Position numbers and translations under genes: made by a program. The notes beneath the pieces were generated by a model. That model saw nothing but the letters and a program-made list of their open reading frames with translations, was not told the origin of the DNA and did not search any database. 39,760 nt of DNA from Isoptericola sp. QY 916 (GTDB lineage Bacteria > Actinomycetota > Actinomycetes > Actinomycetales > Cellulomonadaceae). The stretch lies in NCBI GenBank assembly GCA_026934365.1, contig JADHZE010000012.1:1-39760 (forward strand), in the 5' to 3' direction. The first letter of the stretch is position 1. Each line of letters opens with the position of its first letter. Of the stretch, positions 23,986 through 34,290 are shown piece by piece.

Positions 23986-24678
23986 TCAGAGCTCGCGCTC
24001 GCGGGAGTGGTCCCACGGCTCGGTCCACCCGAGGCGGTCGAACGCGGCGTCGAGGATCCCCGCGGTGAAGCCCCACACCAGGTGGGGCACGCCCGCGCCG
24101 TCGAGCACCTCGAAGCCGGGCCCGCGCCAGGTGCGCCCGGCGCGGTGCAGCACCGTCGTGACCCGGTGCTCCGGGTCCAGCAGGTCGGCGACGGGGGCGC
24201 GGAAGACGTGCGCCGACTCGGCGACGTCGACCACGCGCACCGGCGTGGGCCGCGCCCACCACCCGAGCACGGGCGTGACCAGGTGGTTGCTCACCGGCAT
24301 CGGGAGCTGGGCGAGCGTGCCGAGCACCTCGACCCCGGCGGCGTCGAGCCCGGTCTCCTCGACCGCCTCGCGCAGCGCGGCGTCGACGGGGCCCTCGCCG
24401 TCCTCCGCGCGCCCGCCGGGGAACGCGACCTGCCCGGCATGCGAACGCAGCGTCTCCGCCCGCTCCAGGAGCAGGACGTCGAGGTCGTGAGCGACGGCGA
24501 GGGCCTGGGCGTCGTGGTCGGCGGCGAGGTCGTCCAGCACCCCGAAGAGCACGAGGACGGCCGCGGGGCGCGCGGACGCGGCGTCCAGGTCGCCCCGCGC
24601 CAGCCCCCAGTCGGACAGGAAGCGGCGGTCTGCCGCCAGTGCAGCGAGCTGGGCGCGCGCGGCGGCCGTCCCCCTCAC
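23986..24678 (-). CDS. Nudix hydrolase, coenzyme A pyrophosphatase type
   Basis: The 230-residue protein carries both signatures of CoA pyrophosphatases: the CoA motif LLLERAETLRSHAGQVAFPGG (about 69-89) and a perfect Nudix box, G89-x5-E95-x7-R103-E104-A-x-E107-E108-x-G110-L111. Such enzymes cleave CoA or acyl-CoA to phosphopantetheine species and 3',5'-ADP, perhaps controlling oxidised CoA. The C-terminal end (GVPHLVWGFTAGILDAAFDRL) is also typical. GTG 24678 begins 7 bases after the guaB1 stop, with a GAGCAGG stretch as a weak ribosome site, so translation is probably coupled to guaB1. Confidence 0.92.
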   Translation of the reverse strand: MRGTAAARAQLAALAADRRFLSDWGLARGDLDAASARPAAVLVLFGVLDDLAADHDAQALAVAHDLDVLLLERAETLRSHAGQVAFPGGRAEDGEGPVDAALREAVEETGLDAAGVEVLGTLAQLPMPVSNHLVTPVLGWWARPTPVRVVDVAESAHVFRAPVADLLDPEHRVTTVLHRAGRTWRGPGFEVLDGAGVPHLVWGFTAGILDAAFDRLGWTEPWDHSREREL

Positions 24679-24685
24679 GGCCTGC

Positions 24686-26301
<1,616 letters not shown>

Positions 26302-26328
26302 GGTGTGGCTATGAACGGGGAGGAACGC

Positions 26329-28215
26329 ATGAGCCTGCTGAGCACCATCGGCTCGCCCGAGGACGTCCGCCGGCTCTCGCCGGAGCAGACGACGCGGCTC
26401 GCGGCGGAGATCCGGGCCTTCCTGGTCGACCAGGTGTCGCGCACCGGAGGGCATCTGGGGCCGAACCTGGGCGTCGTCGAGCTGACGATCGCGCTGCACC
26501 GCGTCTTCGCCTCCCCGCGGGACACCCTCGTGTTCGACACGGGCCACCAGGCATACGTGCACAAGCTCCTCACGGGCCGGCAGGACTTCTCCGCGCTGCG
26601 CAAGGCGGGCGGCATGTCCGGCTACCCCTCGCGCGCCGAGTCCGAGCACGACGTCGTCGAGAACTCGCACGCCTCCACCGCGCTGTCGTGGGCCGACGGC
26701 GTGGCCAAGGCCAACGCCGTGCAGGGGCACCCGGAGCGGCACGTCGCCGCCGTCATCGGCGACGGCGCGCTCACGGGCGGCATGGCCTGGGAGGCGCTGA
26801 ACAACATCGCGGCGTCGCAGGACCGCCGGCTCGTCATCGTCGTCAACGACAACGGGCGCTCCTACTCGCCGACGATCGGCGGCGTGGCCAACCACCTCGA
26901 CACCCTGCGGACCACCCGCGGCTACGAGGCGTTCCTGTCGTGGGGCAAGCGCACGCTGCACCGCACGGGCGCGCCCGGCCGCTTCGCGTACGACTGGCTG
27001 CACGGGCTGAAGAAGGGCATCAAGGACGTCGTCGCGCCGCAGGGCATGTTCGAGGACCTCGGCCTGAAGTACGTCGGCCCGGTCGACGGGCACGACGTCG
27101 CGGCGATGGAGCAGGCGCTGCGCCGGGCCAAGGCCTACGGCGGGCCGGTGATCGTGCACGCCATCACCGAGAAGGGTCGCGGCTACACCCCGGCCGAGCA
27201 GGACGTCGCCGACCGTTTCCACGCCGTCGGTCAGATCCACCCCGAGACCGGCCTGCCCGTCGCGCCGTCGCGGTTCGGCTGGACCAAGGTCTTCGCCGAC
27301 GAGATCGTGAAGATCGGCCGCGACCGGCCCGACGTCGTCGCCATCACCGCGGCGATGCTGCACCCGGTGGGCCTGGCGCCGTTCGCGCAGGAGTTCCCGG
27401 ACCGCACCTTCGACGTGGGCATCGCCGAGCAGCACGCCGCGACCTCGGCGGCCGGCATGGCCTTCGCCGGGCTGCACCCGGTGGTCGCCGTCTACGCCAC
27501 GTTCCTCAACCGCGCCTTCGACCAGGTGCTCATGGACGCCGCGCTGCACCGGGCGGGCGTGACGTTCGTGCTCGACCGGGCCGGGATCACCGGCGACGAC
27601 GGGGCCAGCCACAACGGCATGTGGGACATGGCGATGCTGCGCATCGTCCCCGGGCTGCGGCTCGCCGCCCCCCGCGACGAGCCCACCCTGCGCGCGGCCC
27701 TGCGCGCGGCGGTGGACGTCGACGACGCGCCGACCGTCGTGCGCTACCCCAAGGGCGCGCTCTCCGACCCGCTCCCGGCCCTCGAGTCGCTCGACGGTGT
27801 CGATGTGGTGGCCCGGCACCCGTCCGCCCCCGGCGCGGACGGACGCAAGGTCCTCGTCGTGGGCGTGGGCTCGATGGTGGGCACGGCGCTCGCGGCGGGC
27901 GAGTCCCTGGCCGCGCACGGCCTGGCGGTCGACGTCGTCGCGCCGACGTGGGTGCTGCCGGTGCCCGAGGCGCTGGTGAAGCTGTCCGGCGAGCACGACC
28001 TCGTGCTCACGATCGAGGACGGCGTCGTCGACGGCGGCGTCGGCGCCATGACCGCCCAGCGGGCGGGGGAGCAGGGCGTGCGCACGCCGTTCGTGCACGT
28101 CGGCCTCCCGGTGGCCTTCCTCGAGCACGCGAGCCGCGACCAGATCCTCGGCCAGCAGCGGATGCGGGCCGAGGACGCCGTGCGGGACGCCCTCGCCGTG
28201 CTCGCCCGGGACTGA
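26329..28215 (+). CDS. dxs: 1-Deoxy-D-xylulose-5-phosphate synthase
   Basis: DXS condenses pyruvate and glyceraldehyde 3-phosphate with thiamine diphosphate, the first committed step of the MEP isoprenoid pathway. The 628-residue protein shows the N-terminal [17 protein letters not shown] and [10 protein letters not shown] blocks, the TPP motif starting GDGALTGG (144) and ending at N173 in VVNDN, the catalytic glutamate E367 in DVGIAEQHA, and a C-terminal transketolase-type domain. Length is normal. ATG 26329 has GGGGAGGAAC just upstream; an ATG at 26311 in frame would add six residues and fit a leaderless start. A 9-bp inverted repeat 31 bases after the stop probably ends the transcript. Confidence 0.98.
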   Translation: MSLLSTIGSPEDVRRLSPEQTTRLAAEIRAFLVDQVSRTGGHLGPNLGVVELTIALHRVFASPRDTLVFDTGHQAYVHKLLTGRQDFSALRKAGGMSGYPSRAESEHDVVENSHASTALSWADGVAKANAVQGHPERHVAAVIGDGALTGGMAWEALNNIAASQDRRLVIVVNDNGRSYSPTIGGVANHLDTLRTTRGYEAFLSWGKRTLHRTGAPGRFAYDWLHGLKKGIKDVVAPQGMFEDLGLKYVGPVDGHDVAAMEQALRRAKAYGGPVIVHAITEKGRGYTPAEQDVADRFHAVGQIHPETGLPVAPSRFGWTKVFADEIVKIGRDRPDVVAITAAMLHPVGLAPFAQEFPDRTFDVGIAEQHAATSAAGMAFAGLHPVVAVYATFLNRAFDQVLMDAALHRAGVTFVLDRAGITGDDGASHNGMWDMAMLRIVPGLRLAAPRDEPTLRAALRAAVDVDDAPTVVRYPKGALSDPLPALESLDGVDVVARHPSAPGADGRKVLVVGVGSMVGTALAAGESLAAHGLAVDVVAPTWVLPVPEALVKLSGEHDLVLTIEDGVVDGGVGAMTAQRAGEQGVRTPFVHVGLPVAFLEHASRDQILGQQRMRAEDAVRDALAVLARD

Positions 28216-28245
28216 CGCCACCCGCCACGGGGCCCGCGCGGCGAG

Positions 28246-28274
28246 ACGGCCGGGTGCGACCGCGCCCCGGCCGT
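28246..28274 (+). terminator. Inverted repeat after dxs, abutting the next promoter
   Basis: ACGGCCGGG (28246-28254) pairs perfectly with CCCGGCCGT (28266-28274) around an 11-base loop. The second arm touches TAGCCT (28275-28280), the -10 of the HAD gene. It may be the dxs terminator, an operator for the HAD gene, or both. Confidence 0.5.
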
Positions 28275-28280
28275 TAGCCT
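28275..28280 (+). promoter_or_regulatory. -10 hexamer of the HAD gene, leaderless type
   Basis: TAGCCT lies 6 nt before ATG 28287, with no ribosome site between. Transcription would start at or next to the A of the start codon. Confidence 0.6.
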
Positions 28281-28286
28281 CCCGTC

Positions 28287-28952
28287 ATGATCTTGCTCCT
28301 CGACCTCGACAACACCCTGGTGGGCCGCGCCGAGGCGTTCGAGGCGTGGGCGTCGGGCGAGGTCGACAGGGCCGGGCTGGGTCCCGCCGATCTGGGCGCG
28401 ATCCTCGCCGCCGACGAGGGCGGGCACGGCTCCAAGGAGGCGCTCGCGCGGGTGCTGATCGACCGCCTCGGCTGGGACGACGACGTCCCCGCCGCGATCC
28501 GGCGGTTCCGCGCCGGCATCCTCGACGGCGTCCGGGTGTACGACGGGGTCCTCCCGGCCCTCGACGCGCTGCGTGGCGCGGGTCACCGGGTCGCCGTCGT
28601 GACCAACGGGACGTCGGCCCAGCAGCGCGGCAAGATCGCGCGCTGCGGCCTCGGCGACCACGTCGACGCCGTCGTGGTGTCCGGGGAGGAAGGTGTCGCC
28701 AAGCCCGACCCGCGCCTGCTCGAGATCGCCCTCGAGCGACTGGGTGCGGCGGACGCGGACCGGCGCCAGGTCTGGATGGTCGGGGACGCCGGGCACGCCG
28801 ACGTCGCGGCCGGGCGCGCGGCGGGCACGCGCACGGCGTGGGTCTCCCACGGTCGGTCGTGGGACGGGCCGGACCGGCCCGACGTCGTCGCGCCGACGAC
28901 CCGCGCGGCCCTCGCGCTCGCGACGTCCCCTCCCGGCGTCGTCCTGGACTGA
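28287..28952 (+). CDS. HAD superfamily hydrolase (phosphatase)
   Basis: The 221-residue protein is a subfamily IA HAD phosphatase. Motif I is [11 protein letters not shown] with nucleophile Asp6 and acid Asp8; motif II is VAVVTNGTS; motif III is the lysine in [17 protein letters not shown]; motif IV is [19 protein letters not shown] helical cap (residues ~15-80) lies between motifs I and II. The expected length and intact residues argue for an active phosphatase, but the substrate cannot be read from sequence. The gene stands alone between dxs and the Rex-controlled pfl operon and has its own leaderless-type promoter. Confidence 0.92.
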   Translation: MILLLDLDNTLVGRAEAFEAWASGEVDRAGLGPADLGAILAADEGGHGSKEALARVLIDRLGWDDDVPAAIRRFRAGILDGVRVYDGVLPALDALRGAGHRVAVVTNGTSAQQRGKIARCGLGDHVDAVVVSGEEGVAKPDPRLLEIALERLGAADADRRQVWMVGDAGHADVAAGRAAGTRTAWVSHGRSWDGPDRPDVVAPTTRAALALATSPPGVVLD

Positions 28953-29003
28953 ACCCGCGACCGGTTCGGCGGTGTCTGCGACGTCACAGCCGCTCGGCAT
29001 CGC

Positions 29004-29053
29004 TTGTGAAGGCGTTCACGAATAGGCTGTGGTCATACCTCAGAAGGAGGGGG
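29004..29053 (+). promoter_or_regulatory. pflB promoter with Rex-type operator and strong ribosome site
   Basis: TTGTGAAGGCGTTCACGA (29004-29021) matches the Rex operator TTGTGAA-N4-TTCACAA at 13 of the 14 defined positions. It ends one base before TAGGCT (29023-29028), the likely -10, so bound Rex would block polymerase; transcription would start near 29035. The leader carries AGAAGGAGGGGG (29042-29053) 6 nt before ATG 29060. Read as a CRP site (TGTGA-N6-TCACG) it also scores well, so CRP/FNR control is the main alternative. Confidence 0.78.
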
Positions 29054-29059
29054 CTCCCT

Positions 29060-31315
29060 ATGACCACCGACGCGGCACCCACCACGACCACCGCCTGGAC
29101 GGGCTTCACCCCGGGACCGTGGTGCGACGGCATCGACGTGCGCGACTTCGTCCAGCGCAACTACACCCCGTACACGGGCGGCGACGGGTTCCTCGCGGGA
29201 CCGACGGCGCGCACCACCGCGGTGTGGGAGCAGCTCTCGGCGATCTTCCCGGCCGAGCGCGAGAAGGGTGTCTACGACGTCGACCCGCACACGCCGGCGG
29301 GCATCACCGCGCACGGGCCGGGCTACATCGACCGGGACGCGGAGCTGATCGTCGGCCTGCAGACCGACGCCCCGCTCAAGCGCGCGATCATGCCGAACGG
29401 CGGCTGGCGCATGGTCGAGGGTGCGCTGAAGACCTACGGCTACCCGGTGGACGAGGACCTCAAGAAGGTCTTCTCCGAGTACCGCAAGACGCACAACCAG
29501 GGCGTCTTCGACGTCTACCCGCCGAACGTCCGCGCCGCCCGCAGCTCGCACGTCATCACCGGCCTGCCGGACGCCTACGGGCGCGGACGCATCATCGGCG
29601 ACTACCGCCGCGTGGCCCTGTACGGCGTCGACCAGCTGGTCGCCGCGAAGAAGGTCGACAAGCTCGGCCTCGACGTCCAGCCGTTCAGCGAGTCCGTCGT
29701 GCGCGAGCGCGAGGAGCACGCGGAGCAGATCCGCGCGCTGGGCGAGCTCAAGGAGATGGCCGCGTCGTACGGGTACGACATCTCGGGCCCGGCGACGACG
29801 GCGCGCGAGGCCGTGCAGTGGCTCTACTTCGGCTACCTCGCCGCGGTGAAGGAGCAGAACGGCGCCGCGATGTCGCTCGGCCGCACGTCGACCTTCCTCG
29901 ACGTCTACATCGAGCGCGACCTGGCCGCCGGGCGGCTCACCGAGCCCGAGGCGCAGGAGATCGTCGACGACTTCGTCATCAAGCTGCGGATCGTGCGCTT
30001 CCTGCGCACCCCCGAGTACGACGCGCTGTTCTCCGGCGACCCGACCTGGGTCACCGAGACCATCGGCGGGATGGGCGAGGACGGCCGGCCCCTCGTCACG
30101 AAGAACTCGTTCCGCTTCCTGCAGACCCTGTACAACCTGGGCCCGGCGCCCGAGCCGAACATGACGGTCTTCTGGAGCCCTCGGCTGCCCGCGGGGTTCA
30201 AGGAGTTCTGCGCCAAGGTGTCGATCGACACGTCCGCGGTGCAGTACGAGTCGGACGAGCAGATCCGCCCCGCGTGGGGCGACGACGCCGCCATCGCGTG
30301 CTGCGTCTCGCCGATGGCAGTCGGCAAGCAGATGCAGTTCTTCGGCGCCCGCGTGAACCTCGCCAAGGCGCTGCTGTACGCGATCAACGGCGGCAGGGAC
30401 GAGGTCACCGGGAAGCAGGTCTCGCCGGCGTTCCCCGCCGTCGCGCCGGGGCTGCCGCTGGACTACGACGACGTGCGCGCCCGCTTCGACCGCACCATGG
30501 ACTGGCTCGCCGAGACGTACATCGAGGCGCTGAACTGCATCCACTGGTCGCACGACAAGTACGCGTACGAGCGGCTCGAGATGGCCCTCCACGACAAGGA
30601 CGTGCTGCGCACCATGGCCTGCGGCATCGCCGGCCTGTCCGTCGCGGCGGACTCCCTCTCGGCCATCCGGTACGCCACCGTCACCCCGGTGACCGACGAG
30701 CGCGGCATCGTCGTCGACTACGAGACGGACGGCGACTGGCCCGCCTACGGCAACGACGACGACCGCGTCGACGCCATCGCCGTCGAGCTGGTCGAGTCGT
30801 TCATGGCGAAGATCCGCAGCCACCGGATGTACCGCGACGCGGTGACCACGCAGTCGGTGCTGACGATCACGTCCAACGTGGTCTACGGCAAGGCGACCGG
30901 GAACACGCCGGACGGCCGCCGCGCAGGGGAGCCCTTCTCGCCCGGCGCCAACCCGATGAACGGCCGCGACACGCACGGCATGCTCGCCTCGGCGCTGTCC
31001 GTCGCGAAGCTGCCCTACGACCAGGCGCAGGACGGGATCTCGCTGACCAACACCGTCGTGCCGTCCGGCCTCGGCCGCACCCGCGAGGAGCAGGTCGCGA
31101 ACCTCGCCGGCCTGCTCGACGCCTCGGTGGGCGCCGACGGCTACCACATGAACGTCAACGTCCTCGTGCGCGAGACGCTCGAGGACGCGATGGAGCACCC
31201 GGAGAAGTACCCGCAGCTCACGATCCGCGTCTCCGGCTACGCGGTGAACTTCGTGCGGCTGACCCGCGAGCAGCAGCTCGACGTGCTGTCGCGGACCTTC
31301 CACGGGGGGCTCTGA
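29060..31315 (+). CDS. pflB: Formate C-acetyltransferase (pyruvate formate-lyase)
   Basis: This oxygen-sensitive glycyl-radical enzyme converts pyruvate and CoA to formate and acetyl-CoA during fermentation. The 751-residue protein has the adjacent catalytic cysteines C414-C415 (AIACCVSPM), conserved substrate-site blocks ([58 protein letters not shown]), and the radical glycine G726 in RVSGYAVNF near the C-terminus. Length and order are as in E. coli PflB. ATG 29060 follows a strong ribosome site. The activase gene starts 2 bases after the stop. The promoter holds a Rex-type operator, fitting induction when NADH/NAD+ rises. It indicates a facultatively anaerobic lifestyle. Confidence 0.98.
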   Translation: MTTDAAPTTTTAWTGFTPGPWCDGIDVRDFVQRNYTPYTGGDGFLAGPTARTTAVWEQLSAIFPAEREKGVYDVDPHTPAGITAHGPGYIDRDAELIVGLQTDAPLKRAIMPNGGWRMVEGALKTYGYPVDEDLKKVFSEYRKTHNQGVFDVYPPNVRAARSSHVITGLPDAYGRGRIIGDYRRVALYGVDQLVAAKKVDKLGLDVQPFSESVVREREEHAEQIRALGELKEMAASYGYDISGPATTAREAVQWLYFGYLAAVKEQNGAAMSLGRTSTFLDVYIERDLAAGRLTEPEAQEIVDDFVIKLRIVRFLRTPEYDALFSGDPTWVTETIGGMGEDGRPLVTKNSFRFLQTLYNLGPAPEPNMTVFWSPRLPAGFKEFCAKVSIDTSAVQYESDEQIRPAWGDDAAIACCVSPMAVGKQMQFFGARVNLAKALLYAINGGRDEVTGKQVSPAFPAVAPGLPLDYDDVRARFDRTMDWLAETYIEALNCIHWSHDKYAYERLEMALHDKDVLRTMACGIAGLSVAADSLSAIRYATVTPVTDERGIVVDYETDGDWPAYGNDDDRVDAIAVELVESFMAKIRSHRMYRDAVTTQSVLTITSNVVYGKATGNTPDGRRAGEPFSPGANPMNGRDTHGMLASALSVAKLPYDQAQDGISLTNTVVPSGLGRTREEQVANLAGLLDASVGADGYHMNVNVLVRETLEDAMEHPEKYPQLTIRVSGYAVNFVRLTREQQLDVLSRTFHGGL

Positions 31316-31317
31316 CC

Positions 31318-32202
31318 ATGACTGCCGGCCCGGCGTTGCTGGACGCCCCCTCCCGGCGCCGGGCCGGCGCCGGCCTCGGGGGAATCAGGTCCGTGGGGAG
31401 CGAGACCGTGGACACCGCTGAGGTGGGCCGCTCCGACCGCCTGGCGCTGATGCGCTCGGGGGAGCTCGGCTCGGTGCACTCCTGGGAGCTCGTGACCGCC
31501 GTCGACGGCCCGGGGACGCGGCTGACGGTGTTCCTCAGCGGCTGCCCGCTGCGCTGCCTGTACTGCCACAACCCCGACACCCTGGCGATGAAGGACGGCG
31601 AGCCCGTCCTCGCCGAGGACCTGCTGGCCCGCGTGGCGCGCTACCGCGGCATCTTCTCCGCGACGGGCGGCGGCGTCACGCTCTCGGGCGGCGAGGTGCT
31701 CATGCAGCCCGCGTTCGCCGCGCGGGTCCTGCGCGGAGCGAAGGAGCTCGGGGTGCACACGACGCTCGACACCTCGGGCTTCCTCGGCGCCAACGCGACC
31801 GACGCGATGCTCCACGACACGGACCTGGTGCTGCTCGACATCAAGGCGGGCGACGAGGAGACCTACCGGCGCGTGACGGGACGCTCCCTGGCGCCCACGC
31901 TCCGCTTCGGCCGCCGCCTCGCCGAGCGCGGCGTCACGGTCTGGGTGCGGTTCGTCCTCGTGCCCGGCCTCACCGACGACCCGGAGAACGTCGTCGCCGT
32001 CGCCCGGCACGCGGCGGACATCGAGGCCGTGCGCCCCGGCACGGTCGAGCGCGTCGAGGTGCTGCCGTTCCACCAGATGGCCCGCGACAAGTGGGCCGAG
32101 CTCGGGCGCACCTACGAGCTCGACGGCACCGAGCCGCCGACGCCGGAGGCGACCGAGGCCGTGCGCGACGTCTTCCGCGCCCACGGGCTGACGACGTACT
32201 GA
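31318..32202 (+). CDS. pflA: Pyruvate formate-lyase activating enzyme (radical SAM)
   Basis: The activase uses S-adenosylmethionine and a 4Fe-4S cluster to put the glycyl radical on PflB. The 294-residue protein has the cluster motif C76-x3-C80-x2-C83 (SGCPLRCLYCHNPDT), the GGE motif TLSGGEVLMQP, and the PflA-type blocks DLVLLDIKAGDEETYRRVTG, VWVRFVLVPGLTDD and LPFHQMARDKWAELG. It is about 45 residues longer than E. coli PflA because of an N-terminal Ala/Arg/Gly-rich extension before the family core (LGSVHSWELVTAVDGPGTR). ATG 31318 is 2 bases after the pflB stop, so the pair is an operon; a start at a later in-frame ATG (residue 45) is possible. Confidence 0.97.
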   Translation: MTAGPALLDAPSRRRAGAGLGGIRSVGSETVDTAEVGRSDRLALMRSGELGSVHSWELVTAVDGPGTRLTVFLSGCPLRCLYCHNPDTLAMKDGEPVLAEDLLARVARYRGIFSATGGGVTLSGGEVLMQPAFAARVLRGAKELGVHTTLDTSGFLGANATDAMLHDTDLVLLDIKAGDEETYRRVTGRSLAPTLRFGRRLAERGVTVWVRFVLVPGLTDDPENVVAVARHAADIEAVRPGTVERVEVLPFHQMARDKWAELGRTYELDGTEPPTPEATEAVRDVFRAHGLTTY

Positions 32203-32207
32203 GTCGC

Positions 32208-32213
32208 TAGCGT
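32208..32213 (+). promoter_or_regulatory. -10 hexamer of the PIG-L gene, leaderless type
   Basis: TAGCGT (within GCTAGCGT) lies 7 nt before ATG 32221. It overlaps the alternative GTG at 32212, which argues against that start. Confidence 0.55.
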
Positions 32214-32220
32214 GGTCGGC

Positions 32221-32988
32221 ATGGCGACGACACCCGACCGTGCCGACGAGGACGCCCCGCTGCGCCCCCTCGACGAGACCTGGACGACGGCGCTCGCGGT
32301 GGTGGCGCACCCCGACGACATGGAGTTCGGCGCGGCCGCGGCCGTCGCCCGCTGGACGGGCCAGGGCAAGCGGGTCGTCTACAGCATGGTGACCAGCGGC
32401 GAGGCCGGGATCGACGGCATGCACCCCGACGAGGCGCGCCGGGTGCGCGAGGCCGAGCAGATCGCCTCCGCGAGGGCCGTCGGCGTCGAGGAGGTCGAGT
32501 TCCTCGGGTTCGCCGACGGGGTGATCGAGTACGGCCTGCCGCTGCGCCGGGCGATCGCGGGCGCCGTGCGCCGGCACCGGCCGGAGGTCGTCATCACCGG
32601 CAACTACCGCGAGACCTTCCCCGGCGGGATGCTCAACCAGGCCGACCACGTCGCGACCGGGCGCGCCGTCGTCGACGCGGTGCGCGACGCCGGCAACCGG
32701 TGGGTCTTCACCGACCAGCTCGAGGCCGAGGGGCTCCAGCCGTGGGGCGGCGTGCGTCAGGTGTGGGTCGCCGGGTCGCCCGACGCGGGGCACGCGGTCG
32801 ACGTCACCGACACGTTCGACGCCGGCGTCGCGTCGCTGCGGGCCCACGCCGCCTACCTGGACGGTCTCGGGTGGGAGCACTTCGACCCGGCCGAGTTCCT
32901 CGCCCGGATGACGTCGGCCACGGGGCCGCGCCTCGGCGTGCAGCACGCGACCCCGTTCGAGGTGCTCCGCATGGGCTGGGACGACTGA
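32221..32988 (+). CDS. PIG-L family (LmbE-like) zinc deacetylase
   Basis: The 255-residue protein belongs to the GlcNAc-PI de-N-acetylase/LmbE superfamily, which includes the mycothiol enzymes MshB and Mca. The zinc motif is VVAHPDDMEFG (His30, Asp33) and the third ligand is His142 in LNQADHVATGRAVVDAV. A conserved block VTSGEAGIDGMHPDEARRVREAEQ follows the first motif. The segment PGGMLNQADH is typical of the Micrococcales and Streptomyces versions. The exact substrate is unknown. ATG 32221 is supported by TAGCGT 7 nt upstream. It lies downstream of pflA in the same direction but with its own promoter, and converges on the glutamate-cysteine ligase gene across 15 bases. Confidence 0.9.
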   Translation: MATTPDRADEDAPLRPLDETWTTALAVVAHPDDMEFGAAAAVARWTGQGKRVVYSMVTSGEAGIDGMHPDEARRVREAEQIASARAVGVEEVEFLGFADGVIEYGLPLRRAIAGAVRRHRPEVVITGNYRETFPGGMLNQADHVATGRAVVDAVRDAGNRWVFTDQLEAEGLQPWGGVRQVWVAGSPDAGHAVDVTDTFDAGVASLRAHAAYLDGLGWEHFDPAEFLARMTSATGPRLGVQHATPFEVLRMGWDD

Positions 32989-33003
32989 CGCGAGACCGCA
33001 CGC

Positions 33004-34107
33004 TCAGGCGTGGGTGACCTCGACGGCGCGGTCCACGACGGCGCGCAGGTCGCCCGACTCCGCGTGCCACGCGCGCTGCCGTGCTGCACCGCCGCCGCCG
33101 GCCCACAGCCGTCCGAGAAGCTCGGTGACCGCGTCCAGGTCGCCGTCGTCGGCGAGCGCCTCGCGCACGTGCGCCACGAGCTGCCCGACGACGTCGTGCG
33201 CGGGGGCGGGCTGCCACGTGTGCGGCGACAACAGCTCCGTCGACAGCCCCGAGCGACCTGCGCGCCACGAGGCGGTGCGCAGCAGCTCGGGCCGCAGCAG
33301 CGGCGCGGCGAGCCCCTCCGAGGCCTCGCGAGCCGCCGTCTCGACCAGTCCGCGGGCGAGGGCGCCCAGCAGGGTGGCCGTGTCGGCGTCGAGGCAGACG
33401 TCGGCGACGCGGATCTCGACGGTGGGGTAGCGGGAGGAGAGCCGGGCGTCGAAGTACACCATGTTCTGGTCGAGGATCGTCCCGGTGGCGACGAGGTCGT
33501 CGACCGCCTGCCGGTAGCCCTCCGGCGACCCGAAGGAACGGGCCGGCCCGGACGTGGGCCAGCGCGCCCACACCTGGGAGCGGTAGCTGGCGAAGCCTGA
33601 GTCCTCGCCCTGCCAGAAGGGCGAGTTCGCGCTCAGCGCGAGCAGCACGGACAGCCACGGCCCGATGCGGTCGAGGACGGCCACGCCCTCGGCGTCGTCG
33701 GCCACGGCGACGTGCACGTGGCAGCCGCTGGTGAGCTGCTCGCGGGCCGTGAGGCCGAACGCCGCCCGCGCCTCCAGGTAGCGCAGCCGCGCCACCGTCG
33801 TGCCCTCGAACGGCCACGGGGACGTGGCCAGCGCCGCGACGCGCACCCCGACCCGGTCGGCCGCCGCCTGGGCGCGCTGCCGGCCCGCGCGGACCTCCGC
33901 GGCGAGGTCGGTGAGCTCGTGGCGCGGGTGGGTCGCCGTCTCGAGCTGTTCCTCCATGAACTCGGTCTCGAGCGCGCCTCCGCCGGTCTCGGGAGACCTC
34001 GTCAGGTCGACGCCGGAGGCGTCGAGCGCCTCGCTGGCCCGTGCGACCGGCCTTCCGTCGTCCCCGACCAGCAGGAACTCCTCCTCGATACCCATGGTCC
34101 GCTTCAT
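33004..34107 (-). CDS. Carboxylate-amine ligase, YbdK / glutamate-cysteine ligase 2 family
   Basis: The 367-residue protein is a GCS2-family enzyme: TMGIEEEFLLV at the start, LETEFMEEQLETATHP, the ATP/metal-site block TSGCHVHVAVADDAEGVAVLDRI, LSANSPFWQGEDSGFASYRSQVW, and VEIRVADVCLDADTATLLGALARGL. These match YbdK, which has weak glutamate-cysteine ligase activity in vitro; in actinobacteria, which use mycothiol rather than glutathione, the real substrates are open. ATG 34107 is used; GAGACT on its strand (34120-34115) lies 7 nt upstream, in keeping with a leaderless start. It is divergent from the PLP decarboxylase gene with 183 bases between starts. Confidence 0.9.
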   Translation of the reverse strand: MKRTMGIEEEFLLVGDDGRPVARASEALDASGVDLTRSPETGGGALETEFMEEQLETATHPRHELTDLAAEVRAGRQRAQAAADRVGVRVAALATSPWPFEGTTVARLRYLEARAAFGLTAREQLTSGCHVHVAVADDAEGVAVLDRIGPWLSVLLALSANSPFWQGEDSGFASYRSQVWARWPTSGPARSFGSPEGYRQAVDDLVATGTILDQNMVYFDARLSSRYPTVEIRVADVCLDADTATLLGALARGLVETAAREASEGLAAPLLRPELLRTASWRAGRSGLSTELLSPHTWQPAPAHDVVGQLVAHVREALADDGDLDAVTELLGRLWAGGGGAARQRAWHAESGDLRAVVDRAVEVTHA

Positions 34108-34244
34108 GCGGGGAAGTCTCACACGCGTGCGTGATCGTCGCGCACTTCCGCCGGCCCCCGGGACTTCGCGGCGAGGACGTCCCGAGCGTCGGGCGCTGCC
34201 CTCCCTCCTACCGAGGCGTCGTCCCGCCCCGTGAAATTCCCCTC

Positions 34245-34250
34245 GGTATC
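34245..34250 (+). promoter_or_regulatory. -10 element of the PLP decarboxylase gene
   Basis: TATCCT is a good actinobacterial -10; transcription would start near 34257, giving a ~34-nt leader that includes GAAGGAG, the ribosome site of ATG 34291. The rest of the 183-base divergent gap shows only CACGCGTG (34123-34130) and a CGGGAC/GTCCCG repeat (34159-34184), neither convincing. Confidence 0.5.
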
Positions 34251-34290
34251 CTGGCGGCGGCACCGAGGCCGGTCGCGAAGGAGCACCCGG

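Noticed and set aside
28346-31315. An extended frame that would make pflB 989 residues long
   Set aside because: The first ~238 codons are the HAD gene and pflB promoter read in another frame; a strong ribosome site marks ATG 29060.
34108-34290. CACGCGTG and CGGGAC/GTCCCG repeats as operators in the GCS2 / decarboxylase gap
   Set aside because: Both are short, GC-rich and not placed consistently against the candidate -10 elements; chance occurrence is likely.
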